DNA of 64,000 bases from an uncultured Eubacteriales bacterium (lineage in GTDB: Bacteria > Bacillota > Clostridia > Lachnospirales > Lachnospiraceae), in assembly GCA_900315015.1 (NCBI GenBank), contig OMXJ01000008.1, forward strand, positions 29,279 through 93,278. The letters run 5' to 3'. Numbering within the stretch: the stretch's first letter is position 1; the number at the start of each line of letters is the position of its first letter. The notes beneath the pieces are model-generated. The model worked only from the letters and a program-made list of their open reading frames with translations. It was not told where the DNA came from and searched no databases. Positions 33,885 to 43,429 of the stretch are shown in pieces. The position numbers were made by a program, and so were the translations under genes.

Positions 33885-34439
33885 TTACTTCGTTGCTTCT
33901 GCTATTATATGCTTATTCTTTACGAAGTAATCAATAAGAGATACTATTGTAAGTACAAGAGCTGCATACATAAGTATCTGCTCAATAACATTTATTGCTG
34001 CCACGTCAAGGTCTACGATAAAGAAGCCACAGAATACCATCTGAACCACTGTCTTTACCTTTCCCCACATGCTTGCTGCTATAACTACCTTCTTTTCAGC
34101 TGCTACAAGTCTGAAGCCGCTTATTGCAAATTCTCTTGCTACAATTATGATTATTATATATGCTGGAACTGTATTTCTCTCTACAAAACAGATCATCGCA
34201 GAAATTACCAAAAGTTTATCAGCAAGAGGATCCATGAACTTTCCGAAATCCGTTACAAGGTTCCTAGATCTTGCAATATACCCATCAAGAGTATCTGTAA
34301 GTGCTGCTGCGATAAAAATCACAAGCGAAATAATTCTTGATGTCATGACCGGCATTACCGATTCTGGCATAAGCATAAAAATCAAAAATACTGGTATTGC
34401 ACACACTCTAGCGAGTGTCAACTTATTTGGTAAATTCAT
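33885..34439 (-). CDS. pgsA: CDP-diacylglycerol-glycerol-3-phosphate phosphatidyltransferase
   Basis: Integral membrane enzyme making phosphatidylglycerophosphate. The ATG at 34439 follows AAAGGAG and gives 184 residues beginning NLPNKLTLARVCAIP. The CDP-alcohol phosphotransferase signature is complete: DTLDGYIARSRNLVTDFGKFMDPLADK, shown in parts as DTLDGYIAR, DFGKFMDPL. About five hydrophobic segments follow the family pattern. It lies 10 bases downstream of rimO, in the order folD-rimO-pgsA. The YqeG-like phosphatase at 13653 could act on its product. Confidence 0.95.
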   Translation of the reverse strand: MNLPNKLTLARVCAIPVFLIFMLMPESVMPVMTSRIISLVIFIAAALTDTLDGYIARSRNLVTDFGKFMDPLADKLLVISAMICFVERNTVPAYIIIIIVAREFAISGFRLVAAEKKVVIAASMWGKVKTVVQMVFCGFFIVDLDVAAINVIEQILMYAALVLTIVSLIDYFVKNKHIIAEATK

Positions 34440-34449
34440 GTTACTCCTT

Positions 34450-35811
34450 TCACACAAGCTTTGCTAAAAGATCATAACCATTAGCTCCGGTGATTTCCAC
34501 AAGTGGCATCATCCCCGATTCAAGCTCGGCTTTAGTTTTTATAAATACACTTCCGTCTATTCCTGGTGCATCACGGTAGGTTCTTGCAACATAAACAGAC
34601 ATCTCTGGATCATTATAATCTATTTCGTCTGCAAGTCTTCCTTCTATGATCACTCTTTCCTTTTTCCCTACAAGCTTTTTATTATTGTCAAATACAATCC
34701 TCTGCTGAAGCTTCATGACTTCATCGCGGCGCTTAACCTTTATCTTTTTAAGCACCTGTCCCTTCATTTTAGCTGCAGGCGTCCCCTCTTCCTTTGAGTA
34801 AGGGAAGGCTCCAAGCCTGTCAAAGCGCATTTTCTCAACGAACTTTAAAAGAACCTCGAAATCTTCTTCAGTTTCACCTGGAAATCCAGTTATAAGAGTC
34901 GTTCTAAGGGCTATTTCAGGCATTTTTGCTCTCAGCTTTTCAATTACATTTACTATGGATGCCTGATCTGTAAGTCTGCCCATTTTCTTTAAAATCGCAT
35001 CACTTGCATGCTGAATAGGAAGATCTAAATACTTGCAAATTTTTTCTTCGCCCACAATGCAATCTATTAATTCGTCAGTTATTTCCTCTGGATAACAATA
35101 TAAAACTCTTATCCATTCAATGCCATCTATTTTGCAAAGCCTGTGAAGAAGTTCTGGAAGCATCTTTTTTCCATATATGTCTTTTCCATAAAGGGTAGTT
35201 TCCTGAGCTACTAAAATAAGCTCTTTAATTCCCATTTTCGCCATATAGGCTGCTTCTTTTTCAAGTCTTTCCATTGGAACGCTTCTATAAGGTCCTCTGA
35301 TGTATGGGATTACGCAATAAGTACATCTCTTATTACAACCTTCAGAAATCTTCAAATAGCCTGTATAGCCGCCCGTTGTATTTACCCTGTCAACGTCCGG
35401 GAGTCTAAGTACAGATAACTCCTCAAACTTATCCTCTGCTTTTCCTTCATAGATACCATCTAACGCTTCTACGATTTTATCTATTGCAGCTGTTCCTATT
35501 ATGCTGTCAACTTCTGGAATCGACTTTCTTATTTCTTTTCTATAGCGCTGAGCTAGACAGCCCGTGCAGATAAGTGCCTTTAGGGCGCCGCTTTTTCTAA
35601 GTTCTGCAAGCTCAAGCACCATATTCATACTCTCCTGCGCTGCATCGCCAATAAAGCAGCAGGTATTTACTACAGCCGTATCTGCCTTAGATAGCTCATC
35701 CGTAATTGAATAGCCTCTATTTTGCAGCATGGCGATCATATATTCACTATCAACACGGTTCTTATCACATCCAAGCGATACGAAATAAATACTGTGTTTT
35801 ACTTCAGCCAT
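34450..35811 (-). CDS. rimO: Ribosomal protein S12 methylthiotransferase RimO
   Basis: Radical-SAM enzyme adding a methylthio group to Asp of ribosomal protein S12. The 453 residues have the UPF0004 domain with Cys in SLGCDKNRVDSEYM, NTCCFIGDA and CTGCLAQRY (second cluster), the radical-SAM CxxxCxxC in EGCNKRCTYCVIPYIRG, and a C-terminal TRAM domain (about 385-453). The GCDKNRVDSE and CFIGDA strings separate RimO from MiaB. It starts 183 bases after the folD stop. That gap is filled by a tandem array. Confidence 0.95.
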   Translation of the reverse strand: MAEVKHSIYFVSLGCDKNRVDSEYMIAMLQNRGYSITDELSKADTAVVNTCCFIGDAAQESMNMVLELAELRKSGALKALICTGCLAQRYRKEIRKSIPEVDSIIGTAAIDKIVEALDGIYEGKAEDKFEELSVLRLPDVDRVNTTGGYTGYLKISEGCNKRCTYCVIPYIRGPYRSVPMERLEKEAAYMAKMGIKELILVAQETTLYGKDIYGKKMLPELLHRLCKIDGIEWIRVLYCYPEEITDELIDCIVGEEKICKYLDLPIQHASDAILKKMGRLTDQASIVNVIEKLRAKMPEIALRTTLITGFPGETEEDFEVLLKFVEKMRFDRLGAFPYSKEEGTPAAKMKGQVLKKIKVKRRDEVMKLQQRIVFDNNKKLVGKKERVIIEGRLADEIDYNDPEMSVYVARTYRDAPGIDGSVFIKTKAELESGMMPLVEITGANGYDLLAKLV

Positions 35812-35831
35812 TTTAAACCTTCACATTCTTC

Positions 35832-36007
35832 TTTTTTCAATTATTTCTTTTTCAATTACTTCTTTTTCAATTACTGCTTTTTCTATTACTGCTTTTTCTA
35901 TTACTGCTTTTTCTATTAACGCTTTTTCTATTACTGCTTCTTTCAATTACTGCTTCTTTCAATTACTGCTTCTTTCAATTACTGCTTCTTTCAATTACTG
36001 CTTCTTT
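35832..36007 (-). repeat. 15/16-bp tandem array (about 11 copies) spanning the folD stop
   Basis: Adjacent to folD are four 16-base units GCAGTAATTGAAAGAA (minus strand), then about seven 15-base units GCAGTAATAGAAAAA with point changes. The unit nearest the gene is the gene's own end, AAG AAG CAG TAA. The array fills the folD-rimO gap. There are no spacers, and unit length changes once along the array. Confidence 0.9.
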
Positions 36008-36849
36008 GAATCTCTAAGAAGCGCAGCATCTACGCAGTTTGTCATAAGCATTGCTATTGTCATAGGACCAACTCCGCCTGGAACAGGAGTAAGAGCACCT
36101 GCCACCTTGCTTACGTCATCAAAATCTACATCTCCGCAGAGCTTTCCATTTTCATCTCTGTCCATTCCAACATCGATTACTGCAGCGCCTTCCTTTACGA
36201 ATTCACTTGTAACAAACTTTGCCTTTCCGATAGCTGCTACAAGGATATCTGCCTGCTTTGTAATGCTCTTTAAATCCTTTGTATGTGAATGGCAGATGGT
36301 AACTGTACCATTTTCACGAAGAAGGAGCATTCCCATAGGCTTTCCTACGATATTACTTCTTCCAATAATTACGCAGTGCTTTCCATCAATTGAAATGTCT
36401 GAACGCTTTAAAAGCTCTATAATTCCATTTGGAGTACAGGAAACTATTCCCTTTTCTCCAATGCTAAGTCTACCTACGTTGATAGGTGAGAAGCCATCTA
36501 CATCCTTATCTGGTGCAATTGTACGGATAATAAGGTCTTCGTCAATGTGCTTTGGAAGTGGAAGCTGAACTAAAATACCATCAACATCCTCTCTGCCATT
36601 AAGCTCTTCAACAAGCTTTACAAGCTCATCCTGAGTTGTTGCTTCAGGAAGCTCGTATGAAAGAGATCTGATTCCTACATATTCGCAGGCCTTCTTCTTG
36701 TTTCTAACATAAACTGCAGAAGCAGAATTGTCGCCAACAAGAATAACTGCAAGAGAAATCTCTCTGCCCTTTTCCTTAAGCTCTGCTACCTTTGTCTTTA
36801 CTTCATCCTTTATATCCTGTGAAATCTTCTTACCGTCAATAAGCTGCAT
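35995..36849 (-). CDS. folD: Bifunctional methylenetetrahydrofolate dehydrogenase/cyclohydrolase
   Basis: Interconverts 5,10-methylene-, methenyl- and 10-formyl-tetrahydrofolate with NADP. The 284 residues include the catalytic Lys in [42 protein letters not shown], the nucleotide-binding [19 protein letters not shown]-like [10 protein letters not shown] and the end [16 protein letters not shown]. The final residues RDSKKQ include codons that belong to the tandem repeat unit. It is the first gene of folD-rimO-pgsA. A hairpin at 36873-36916 separates it from the hydratase gene upstream. Confidence 0.97.
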   Translation of the reverse strand: MQLIDGKKISQDIKDEVKTKVAELKEKGREISLAVILVGDNSASAVYVRNKKKACEYVGIRSLSYELPEATTQDELVKLVEELNGREDVDGILVQLPLPKHIDEDLIIRTIAPDKDVDGFSPINVGRLSIGEKGIVSCTPNGIIELLKRSDISIDGKHCVIIGRSNIVGKPMGMLLLRENGTVTICHSHTKDLKSITKQADILVAAIGKAKFVTSEFVKEGAAVIDVGMDRDENGKLCGDVDFDDVSKVAGALTPVPGGVGPMTIAMLMTNCVDAALLRDSKKQ

Positions 36850-36872
36850 ATGGACCTCCGTAAATTTTTAAT

Positions 36873-36916
36873 ATTCTGCAGGCTCCCTGGCACATAGGCC
36901 AGCGCACCTGCAGAAT
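36873..36916. terminator. Hairpin between the hydratase gene and folD
   Basis: ATTCTGCAGG (36873-36882) pairs with CCTGCAGAAT (36907-36916), with an inner CTGG/CCAG helix. The T-tract is only moderate on the minus strand, so it may be a weak terminator or an attenuator for folD rather than a full stop. Confidence 0.6.
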
Positions 36917-36930
36917 TGTATTTTTAAATA

Positions 36931-39270
36931 TTAATTATTCTTGTTCTGTTCCTTATAGTAATTGATGAGACAACCTGAAAGAATTATCTTTCTCTCTTCA
37001 TCTGTAAGGTTTCCAAGGTGAAGTGTAAAGCTTCCCTTGCTTGAGCCATCAGCTGCAAAAGCCTCTGCCTCGATATCATCTATCTTCTCAGCAACTGCCT
37101 TCTTAATGTCCTTAATGTAGAGATAATCGCCCTCGCCAAAGTTTGCATCATCTGGAATCACAAATGGAAGCATTCCCCAGTTGATAAGGTTACTGCGGTA
37201 TCTCTTTGTTGCGTATGACTTTGCAACATTAGCAAGACCACCAAGAACCTTCTGACAGCTAGCTGCCTGCTCTCTTGCTGATCCATCACCTGGCTTTGTA
37301 GCATAAACTACGCTACCGATCTGGATATCTTCGATCTTTGTGCCATACTTTGCATTTACTGCTGCTGCAACCTTTGAAAGCTCATCATTTCCATAAACCT
37401 CTGCTGCCTTAGCAAGTACATCCTCGCCTGCCTCACGAGCTCTTTCAACACTCTGAATAGCCTTTGCTCTGCCAACATACTCAGGAACCTTTCTTGAAAG
37501 AGTAAATTCAGCAAGACCTAATGGATTAGATCTGTATGATGAAGTTTCACCTGATGGAATGAGCTCATCTGTAGTTGTTACTGGATCTGTAATGAATGCA
37601 GCTACCTTAAGAAGCTGATTATCGCAGGTCGCAATCATTTCCGGCCAATCCTTGATATTTGGTCCAAGTCTTACTGGAACATCGAAGTCTGGCTTTCCAT
37701 AACCATTATATACTCTATTATCGTAAATCTTTCTGTCGAAATGATACTCTGGTCTTGTATACTTAACGTCAACATACTCTGCTGAAGTAAGGAAGCCCTG
37801 ATTTGCTGCTGTTGCTGCAATTGAACGTGCATCCATAAGAGCAACTGATGCAATCTGGCCATTTCCTGGCTTACTACCTTCTCTGTTAGGGAAGTTACGT
37901 GTTGAGTGACGGATTGAAAGACCGCCGTTTGCTGGTACATCACCTGCACCAAAGCAAGGTCCGCAGAAGGCTGTACGGATAGTTGCACCTGCCTCCATAA
38001 GCTTTGCAATAGAGCCGTTACGAACAAGCTCCATCATAACCGGCTGGCTTGATGGATATACTGAAAGTGCAAAGTCGCCATTACCTGCTGACTTTCCATT
38101 TAAGATATCTGCTGCATCACAGATATTCTCGAAACCGCCGCCTGCACAGCCTGCGATTTCACCCTGATCTACATAAAGCTTACCATTCTTTATCTTATTT
38201 CTGAGATTGAAGCTTGCTCCAACCTTCTCTCCAAGGCTGACAATAGCCTTCTTCTCTGTCTCTGCAAGGATATCCTCAAGATTTGCATTAAGCTCATCAA
38301 TGGAATAAACATTGCTTGGATGGAATGGCATTGCAATCATTGGCTTGATTTCTGAAAGATCGATTGATACGCAGCCTGCATAATATGCTGCCTTACCCGG
38401 CTTAAGCTCCTTATAAGCCTCGCTTCTTCCATGAAGAGCATAGAACTTCTTTGTCTCATCGTCTGTTTCCCATATAGATGAAAGACAAGTTGTCTCAGTT
38501 GTCATAACATCAACACCGATTCTGAAATCAGATGAAAGATTCTTAACACCCTCACCTACAAATTCAAGAACCTTGTTATTTACATAGCCATTTGCGAAAA
38601 CAGCTCCAACGAGAGCTAGCGCAACGTCCTGAGGACCTACGCCATTTCTTGGCTTTCCTGTTAAATGAACTGCTATAACGTCTGGCATCTTTATATCATA
38701 TGTACGTGAAAGAAGCTGCTTAACGAGCTCCGGACCACCCTCACCGATAGCCATGCAGCCAAGTGCACCGTAACGTGTATGTGAATCTGAGCCAAGGATC
38801 ATTCCTCCGCACTCTGCCATCATTTCACGCTCGAACTGGTGAATTACTGCCATATGAGGTGGTACATAGATTCCGCCGTAGTGCTTTGCACATGAAAGAC
38901 CGAACATATGGTCATCCTCATTGATTGTTCCACCTACAGCACAAAGACTGTTGTGGCAGTTTGTAAGTACATAAGGAATAGGGAATTTTTCAATTCCTGA
39001 TGCTCTACAAGTCTGTATGATACCAACGAAGGTAATATCATGTGAAGCCAACTTATCAAACTTAATTCTTAAATCCTTATCATTATCTGAAGTATTATGT
39101 CCTGTAAGGATAGAATATGCGATAGTATTCTTCTTTAAAGCTTCCTTATCTTCCTTGACATTAAGACTTGCAAGAAGAGCCTGATTCTCAGGAGTATCCT
39201 CTACAACTCTATTACCATCGATCAGGTAAACTCCGTTTCCTGAAAGACGCACCATTTTTTCATCGACCAT
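36931..39270 (-). CDS. Aconitase-family hydratase (YbhJ-like)
   Basis: Iron-sulfur dehydratase of the aconitase superfamily, but not a standard aconitase or isopropylmalate isomerase; closest in layout to E. coli YbhJ-type 'hydratase' proteins. The 779 residues (ATG 39270, GGGG site upstream; a TTG at 39276 is unlikely) contain [45 protein letters not shown], the cluster region [17 protein letters not shown] and [15 protein letters not shown], and a swivel domain with [21 protein letters not shown] and [13 protein letters not shown]. Two or three candidate cluster Cys are visible, so it may hold a 4Fe-4S centre. The substrate is unknown. It is monocistronic. Confidence 0.85.
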   Translation of the reverse strand: MVDEKMVRLSGNGVYLIDGNRVVEDTPENQALLASLNVKEDKEALKKNTIAYSILTGHNTSDNDKDLRIKFDKLASHDITFVGIIQTCRASGIEKFPIPYVLTNCHNSLCAVGGTINEDDHMFGLSCAKHYGGIYVPPHMAVIHQFEREMMAECGGMILGSDSHTRYGALGCMAIGEGGPELVKQLLSRTYDIKMPDVIAVHLTGKPRNGVGPQDVALALVGAVFANGYVNNKVLEFVGEGVKNLSSDFRIGVDVMTTETTCLSSIWETDDETKKFYALHGRSEAYKELKPGKAAYYAGCVSIDLSEIKPMIAMPFHPSNVYSIDELNANLEDILAETEKKAIVSLGEKVGASFNLRNKIKNGKLYVDQGEIAGCAGGGFENICDAADILNGKSAGNGDFALSVYPSSQPVMMELVRNGSIAKLMEAGATIRTAFCGPCFGAGDVPANGGLSIRHSTRNFPNREGSKPGNGQIASVALMDARSIAATAANQGFLTSAEYVDVKYTRPEYHFDRKIYDNRVYNGYGKPDFDVPVRLGPNIKDWPEMIATCDNQLLKVAAFITDPVTTTDELIPSGETSSYRSNPLGLAEFTLSRKVPEYVGRAKAIQSVERAREAGEDVLAKAAEVYGNDELSKVAAAVNAKYGTKIEDIQIGSVVYATKPGDGSAREQAASCQKVLGGLANVAKSYATKRYRSNLINWGMLPFVIPDDANFGEGDYLYIKDIKKAVAEKIDDIEAEAFAADGSSKGSFTLHLGNLTDEERKIILSGCLINYYKEQNKNN

Positions 39271-39304
39271 TTTCAAATTCCCCTTTTCTTATTATTAAAA
39301 CGAA

Positions 39305-39346
39305 AGCATCAATCTTCCAAAATTATTCTTCTGTAAGTTTGATGCT
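39305..39346 (-). terminator. Terminator after the small membrane protein gene
   Basis: AGCATCAA (39305-39312) pairs with TTGATGCT (39339-39346), with a further CTT/AAG inside. On the minus strand it is followed by TTCGTTTT. It lies 10 bases after the stop at 39356 and in the leader of the hydratase gene. Confidence 0.7.
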
Positions 39347-39355
39347 CCCCTTATT

Positions 39356-39943
39356 TTACTTTTCTGATACTAATTTATCAACATAAAGACTAATGGTTTC
39401 ATCACAGTATGTATTTGAAGCTGAATTAGTAATTCCCTCTCCGGCCTTTACCTTCATAAGGATGTTATTTGAATCTTCTGAATCAGCTATAAATTTAATA
39501 GTGATTTTTCCTGAATATTCAGATGTGAAATAACCTGAATAATTAACTGTTTCTTCTCTGCCTGCAAACTTAACTATAAACATAAGGCTGGTTGCATAGC
39601 TGCCCTGTCCTGCTGGAGTAACATAGCTGCCACTTGTCTTGGCCTTTGCTCCGACCTTGGTATCAATGAAATAATCTGAGCAATATGAATTACCATTATT
39701 AACGTCTTCAAAATATACCTTTATATACTCTATTTCTTCTGATGTATTATTTACAATGGAATAAGCATTCTTCTTTAATGCCTCTACTAAAATTGCTATT
39801 ACGATAAGAGCTATTGCTACTATGCCTATTGCGATAAAGACAGTCTTCTTATTAACTCCTCCTGCCTTTTTGCTCTCTTTCCCCTCAGCATTCTCTATAA
39901 TATTCTCTGCTAATTTTCCATTAATTGCCTTGGAATTATCCAT
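39356..39943 (-). CDS. Unrecognised single-pass membrane protein
   Basis: I do not recognise a family. The ATG at 39943 follows AAAGGA; an in-frame start at 39988 would add 15 residues. Of 195 residues, about 1-32 are polar and cytoplasmic (KESKKAGGVNKK), about 34-54 form one strongly hydrophobic segment (VFIAIGIVAIALIVIAILV), and about 60-195 form an extracellular beta-rich domain with many Ser/Thr/Tyr/Asn (YSIVNNTSEEIEYIKVYFED, GYFTSEYSGKITIKF). Two external Cys may form a disulfide. The layout suggests a surface-exposed immunoglobulin-like or pilin-like domain, but this is only shape. It lies between the beta-CASP hydrolase and the hydratase, with its own terminator. Confidence 0.7.
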   Translation of the reverse strand: MDNSKAINGKLAENIIENAEGKESKKAGGVNKKTVFIAIGIVAIALIVIAILVEALKKNAYSIVNNTSEEIEYIKVYFEDVNNGNSYCSDYFIDTKVGAKAKTSGSYVTPAGQGSYATSLMFIVKFAGREETVNYSGYFTSEYSGKITIKFIADSEDSNNILMKVKAGEGITNSASNTYCDETISLYVDKLVSEK

Positions 39944-40073
39944 AATACAAAACAATCCTTTCTCGCATAAAAATTTTACTACAAACAAATCTAGATTATA
40001 GCAAATTTTTTGTGATTTGTAAACCTTAAAAATAAAATTTATTCAAATTCTTTATGTTTTTAAAAAACTCCCT

Positions 40074-41675
40074 TTACCTGTCCCACTTATCACATAAAGA
40101 ATTAATCTGATCTGCAAACTTTCCAAGATCCTTATTTGTTCCGCCCTCATTATGTTTTATTACGGTCATAAGGCGCTCTCCCGCTGAAATAAGTCTTGCA
40201 AATACTGCAGAAATATTATTCTTATTATATTCCTTCTTCCTTCTGTTGTCATTGCCGTAAGCTAGGCACTTTCCTGTTTCAATGTCATAAACAGAGCCGG
40301 TATAAGGCGCCTCGGCATTGAAATAATATTCAGTTCTGAGGGTATCTGCAAACTTCTCACTTACTATATCCTCGCCATGAACGATAAACACCTTATAAGG
40401 CTTCTTTTTTGTGAAGGAAGTTATCCACTTAATGAGGCCGCTTTTATCTGCATGTCCACTTATTCCTTTGAACATCTGGATATGTGCGTCTACTTCTATT
40501 TCTTCTCCGAAGAGCTTTACGGTAGGTGCTCCCTCAAGAATGGCTCTTCCGAGAGTTCCATTTGACTGATATCCTACAAAGAGTATTGTACATTCTGGTC
40601 TCCACAGATTATGCTTAAGATGATGCTTAATTCTTCCGGCATCACACATACCTGAAGCCGAGATTATGATTTTAGGCTTACTATCAAAATTAATTGCCTT
40701 TGATTCATCTCCTGTAACTGCTGTCTTTAGTCCCTCGAACTTAAGAGGATTAATTCCCTGATTTACAAGCTCCATTGCCTTCTCATCAAAGCACTGATAC
40801 ATATGCTCGGTAAATATTTCAGTTGCCTCAAGTGCAAGCGGACTATCAACATATACCTCAAAATCAGGATATTCCGGAACCCTATTTTCCTCTTTAATCT
40901 GCCTTATGAAGTAAAGAAGCTCCTGAGTTCTTCCTACTGCAAAGGATGGAATTACTACATTTCCATTCCTGGCAAAGGTCTCGCGGATTATTTTTGTAAA
41001 CTCCTCGACAAAATCTTCCGGCTCCTCATGATCTCTGTCACCGTATGTCGACTCCATTACAACAACATCTGCATCCTCTATATAATCAGGATCCTTTAAT
41101 ATAGGCTGATTGAGATTTCCTATATCTCCTGAAAATACAAGCTTTCTTTCAACTCCCTCTTCATTTAACCACACTTCTATTGAAGCAGAACCTAATAGAT
41201 GACCTGCATCTATAAACTCGATTGTAACTCCTTTACATACCTCTATTTTCTTATCATACTCACATTCCACGAACTGTCTCATTACATTTATCGCATCTTC
41301 TGTGGTATAAATAGGCTCTATAATGGATTTACCTGCTCTTTTTCCCTTTCTGTTCTTCCATTCAGCTTCAAATTCCTGAATATGTGCTGAATCCTGAAGC
41401 ATTATTTCGCAAAGTGCACAGGTTGCCTCAGTTGCAAATATCTTTCCCCTAAAGCCTCTTTGATATAAAAGAGGAATAAGGCCTGAATGGTCTATGTGTG
41501 CATGCGTCAGAAAAAGATAATCTATTTCTGATTCCGGAACTGGAAGAGGTGCATTTTCATATACATCAGCTCCCTGCTCCATTCCATAATCCACAAGCAT
41601 TACCTTGCCGCATGCTTCAATCACATGACAACTTCCTGTTACTTCATGATCTGCCCCAACAAACATCAATTTCAT
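40074..41675 (-). CDS. MBL-fold hydrolase with beta-CASP and RNA-specificity domains
   Basis: Cytoplasmic metallo-beta-lactamase-fold nuclease of the CPSF/YSH1 type. The 533 residues show the metal motif THAHIDHSG (about 56-64), a further GHLLGSASIEVW, FSGDIGNLNQPIL, then the beta-CASP domain with VVMESTYGDRDH, PSFAVGRTQELLYFI and VDSPLALEATEIF. The RMMBL end has ISASGMCDAGRIKHHLKHNL, FVGYQSNGTLGRAI and FKGISGHADKSGLIKWI. These mark an RNA-processing nuclease rather than a beta-lactamase. The last 55 residues are family-specific. It begins one base after the diguanylate cyclase stop on the same strand, so they may be translated together. Confidence 0.9.
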   Translation of the reverse strand: MKLMFVGADHEVTGSCHVIEACGKVMLVDYGMEQGADVYENAPLPVPESEIDYLFLTHAHIDHSGLIPLLYQRGFRGKIFATEATCALCEIMLQDSAHIQEFEAEWKNRKGKRAGKSIIEPIYTTEDAINVMRQFVECEYDKKIEVCKGVTIEFIDAGHLLGSASIEVWLNEEGVERKLVFSGDIGNLNQPILKDPDYIEDADVVVMESTYGDRDHEEPEDFVEEFTKIIRETFARNGNVVIPSFAVGRTQELLYFIRQIKEENRVPEYPDFEVYVDSPLALEATEIFTEHMYQCFDEKAMELVNQGINPLKFEGLKTAVTGDESKAINFDSKPKIIISASGMCDAGRIKHHLKHNLWRPECTILFVGYQSNGTLGRAILEGAPTVKLFGEEIEVDAHIQMFKGISGHADKSGLIKWITSFTKKKPYKVFIVHGEDIVSEKFADTLRTEYYFNAEAPYTGSVYDIETGKCLAYGNDNRRKKEYNKNNISAVFARLISAGERLMTVIKHNEGGTNKDLGKFADQINSLCDKWDR

Positions 41676-41676
41676 T

Positions 41677-43377
41677 TTAATTAACTTCCTTTCTTACTTT
41701 TTCAGAGTCTACTGTGACTCTGTTCCTTCCGTGCTGCTTTGAGTAGTACATTGCAACGTCTGCACGGTTTAAAAGAAGATTCGGATCATCTGCTGTTTCT
41801 GGATATGCCGCAACACCCACAGAAATCTGAACAAACACCCTTCTTCCGTCATCACAGATACAAGCTGTCTCTGAGATGATTTTCCTTAGCTTTTCAGCTA
41901 ATTCAACACCTTCTTCAAGCGATTTGTCAAGGAAGGCTACTACAAATTCCTCTCCTCCGTATCTAGCTGCTATTCCTCCATTATCTCTTGCTAAATGATT
42001 TGCCTTTTCTGATACCATCTTTATGACCTTATCGCCGAAAAGATGACCATAGGTATCATTGACATTTTTAAAGTGATCTATGTCAAACAAAAATGCAACG
42101 ACCTTTTTCTTTTCAGCTATGGCCCTTCTTCCGTAAGAATCAATCATGACATTTAACTTACCTCTATTGAAAATGCCTGTAAGAGGGTCCTTAACCGCCA
42201 TATCCTGCATTCTTGCATAAAGACTTGCATTTTCAAAGGCTACTACGAACTGGCTTACAACATTCTCATAGAACATTGAATTATCATTAAAGGCATCTAT
42301 ATTTCCACTTGCTACGAGCATTGAGCCCATAACATCGTCCTTTCTTTTTATCGGAAGTACCATTATCGAAAAAGGAGTAAATAAGTCACTTAATACATAT
42401 TTTCCCTTTTCCACATTATTATCAATAAGGGTAGAACCCTCCATTGCAAACGGTCTGATAAAATCAGTTATTATTCTCTGCGCCTTCATGTCAAAGGCTA
42501 TTTCCTCCGTCATGCTGACTGAGAACATCGACATGTCATTTCCCGCCGTATCAGGCAATATGTAAATCGCACAGCACATAAGGCCGAGCTCATTTCTCAA
42601 AGTTGATACCATTACTGAAAGAAGCGCCTCCATGTCAAGGGAGGAAACAAGCTTTTGAAGAATGTCATTTTGCAGTGACATCTCAGAATTAGATACATTG
42701 ATTTTCTTATATGCACTTTCTAGTCGGATAGCCTGCCTTGCAAGATCTTCATTAGCTTCCTTTACTCTATCCTGTGCCCTTTCAAGAAGAATATTATTCT
42801 TTTCGGATATTTCTGCTCTTCTCTCCTGATACAAATAATTATTTTCCGCGACATCAATTTCATCAACCGAAAAATTCATCAGATTTGCAGCAACGTAGTG
42901 AACAACAAAAACACCTATTCCCATTCCTAATATTTCATTAGGCTGATAATCAGCTGATACCATCCTGAAAATCGTAACTACCTCCGAAGGAATAAGCAGC
43001 ATTATAAACAGATACAGCCTCATATAAGCATCTGTATAGTAATTTACTACTACTAGAATCTCGCAGGTATTCAGCAGCATGTATGCTCCCATGATAATGA
43101 AAGCATAATAATCTCTGCCATAGCTTATCTGAAAAGAATTTACAAATATAACAAGAATCCTTATGAACTTAAATGCCTCATTCCAGTTTTTTGCCGGCTT
43201 TAACATAAAAACCGAATCTACCACAAATAGACCAAGCGCTACATAAAACGAAATCTTGTCCACACTATTTTCACTTATTTTAAGGAAAACATAGTATAAT
43301 AAAAGAATCAATGATAAAGTCCAATTAAGCTTCGCCCATCTTACAATGTCACGGCCGAATTTTTTTCTATTCTCCAT
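41677..43377 (-). CDS. Membrane diguanylate cyclase with GAF-like domain
   Basis: Predicted to make c-di-GMP from two GTP. The ATG at 43377 has GGAGGG upstream and gives 566 residues; an ATG at 43404 lacks a ribosome site. Residues about 15-185 form six or so membrane segments, about 195-250 a coiled coil (RRAEISEKNNILLERAQDRV), about 255-395 a GAF-like domain, and about 400-566 the GGDEF domain with DPLTGIFNRGKL, DIDHFKNVNDTYGH and the active loop RYGGEEFVVAF. The E in the second position is acceptable in active enzymes. No EAL domain. It follows the FtsA-like gene and its tandem array, and abuts the MBL hydrolase gene. Confidence 0.92.
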   Translation of the reverse strand: MENRKKFGRDIVRWAKLNWTLSLILLLYYVFLKISENSVDKISFYVALGLFVVDSVFMLKPAKNWNEAFKFIRILVIFVNSFQISYGRDYYAFIIMGAYMLLNTCEILVVVNYYTDAYMRLYLFIMLLIPSEVVTIFRMVSADYQPNEILGMGIGVFVVHYVAANLMNFSVDEIDVAENNYLYQERRAEISEKNNILLERAQDRVKEANEDLARQAIRLESAYKKINVSNSEMSLQNDILQKLVSSLDMEALLSVMVSTLRNELGLMCCAIYILPDTAGNDMSMFSVSMTEEIAFDMKAQRIITDFIRPFAMEGSTLIDNNVEKGKYVLSDLFTPFSIMVLPIKRKDDVMGSMLVASGNIDAFNDNSMFYENVVSQFVVAFENASLYARMQDMAVKDPLTGIFNRGKLNVMIDSYGRRAIAEKKKVVAFLFDIDHFKNVNDTYGHLFGDKVIKMVSEKANHLARDNGGIAARYGGEEFVVAFLDKSLEEGVELAEKLRKIISETACICDDGRRVFVQISVGVAAYPETADDPNLLLNRADVAMYYSKQHGRNRVTVDSEKVRKEVN

Positions 43378-43429
43378 ATACCCTCCAGTACATATACTCC
43401 CCATCTTTTAAGTATATGCTTTTTTCGAG

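Noticed and set aside
35832..36007. CRISPR-like regular repeats
   Set aside because: The repeats are contiguous with no unique spacers, and no cas gene is present. The same holds for the arrays at 13020, 20111, 31697 and 43430.
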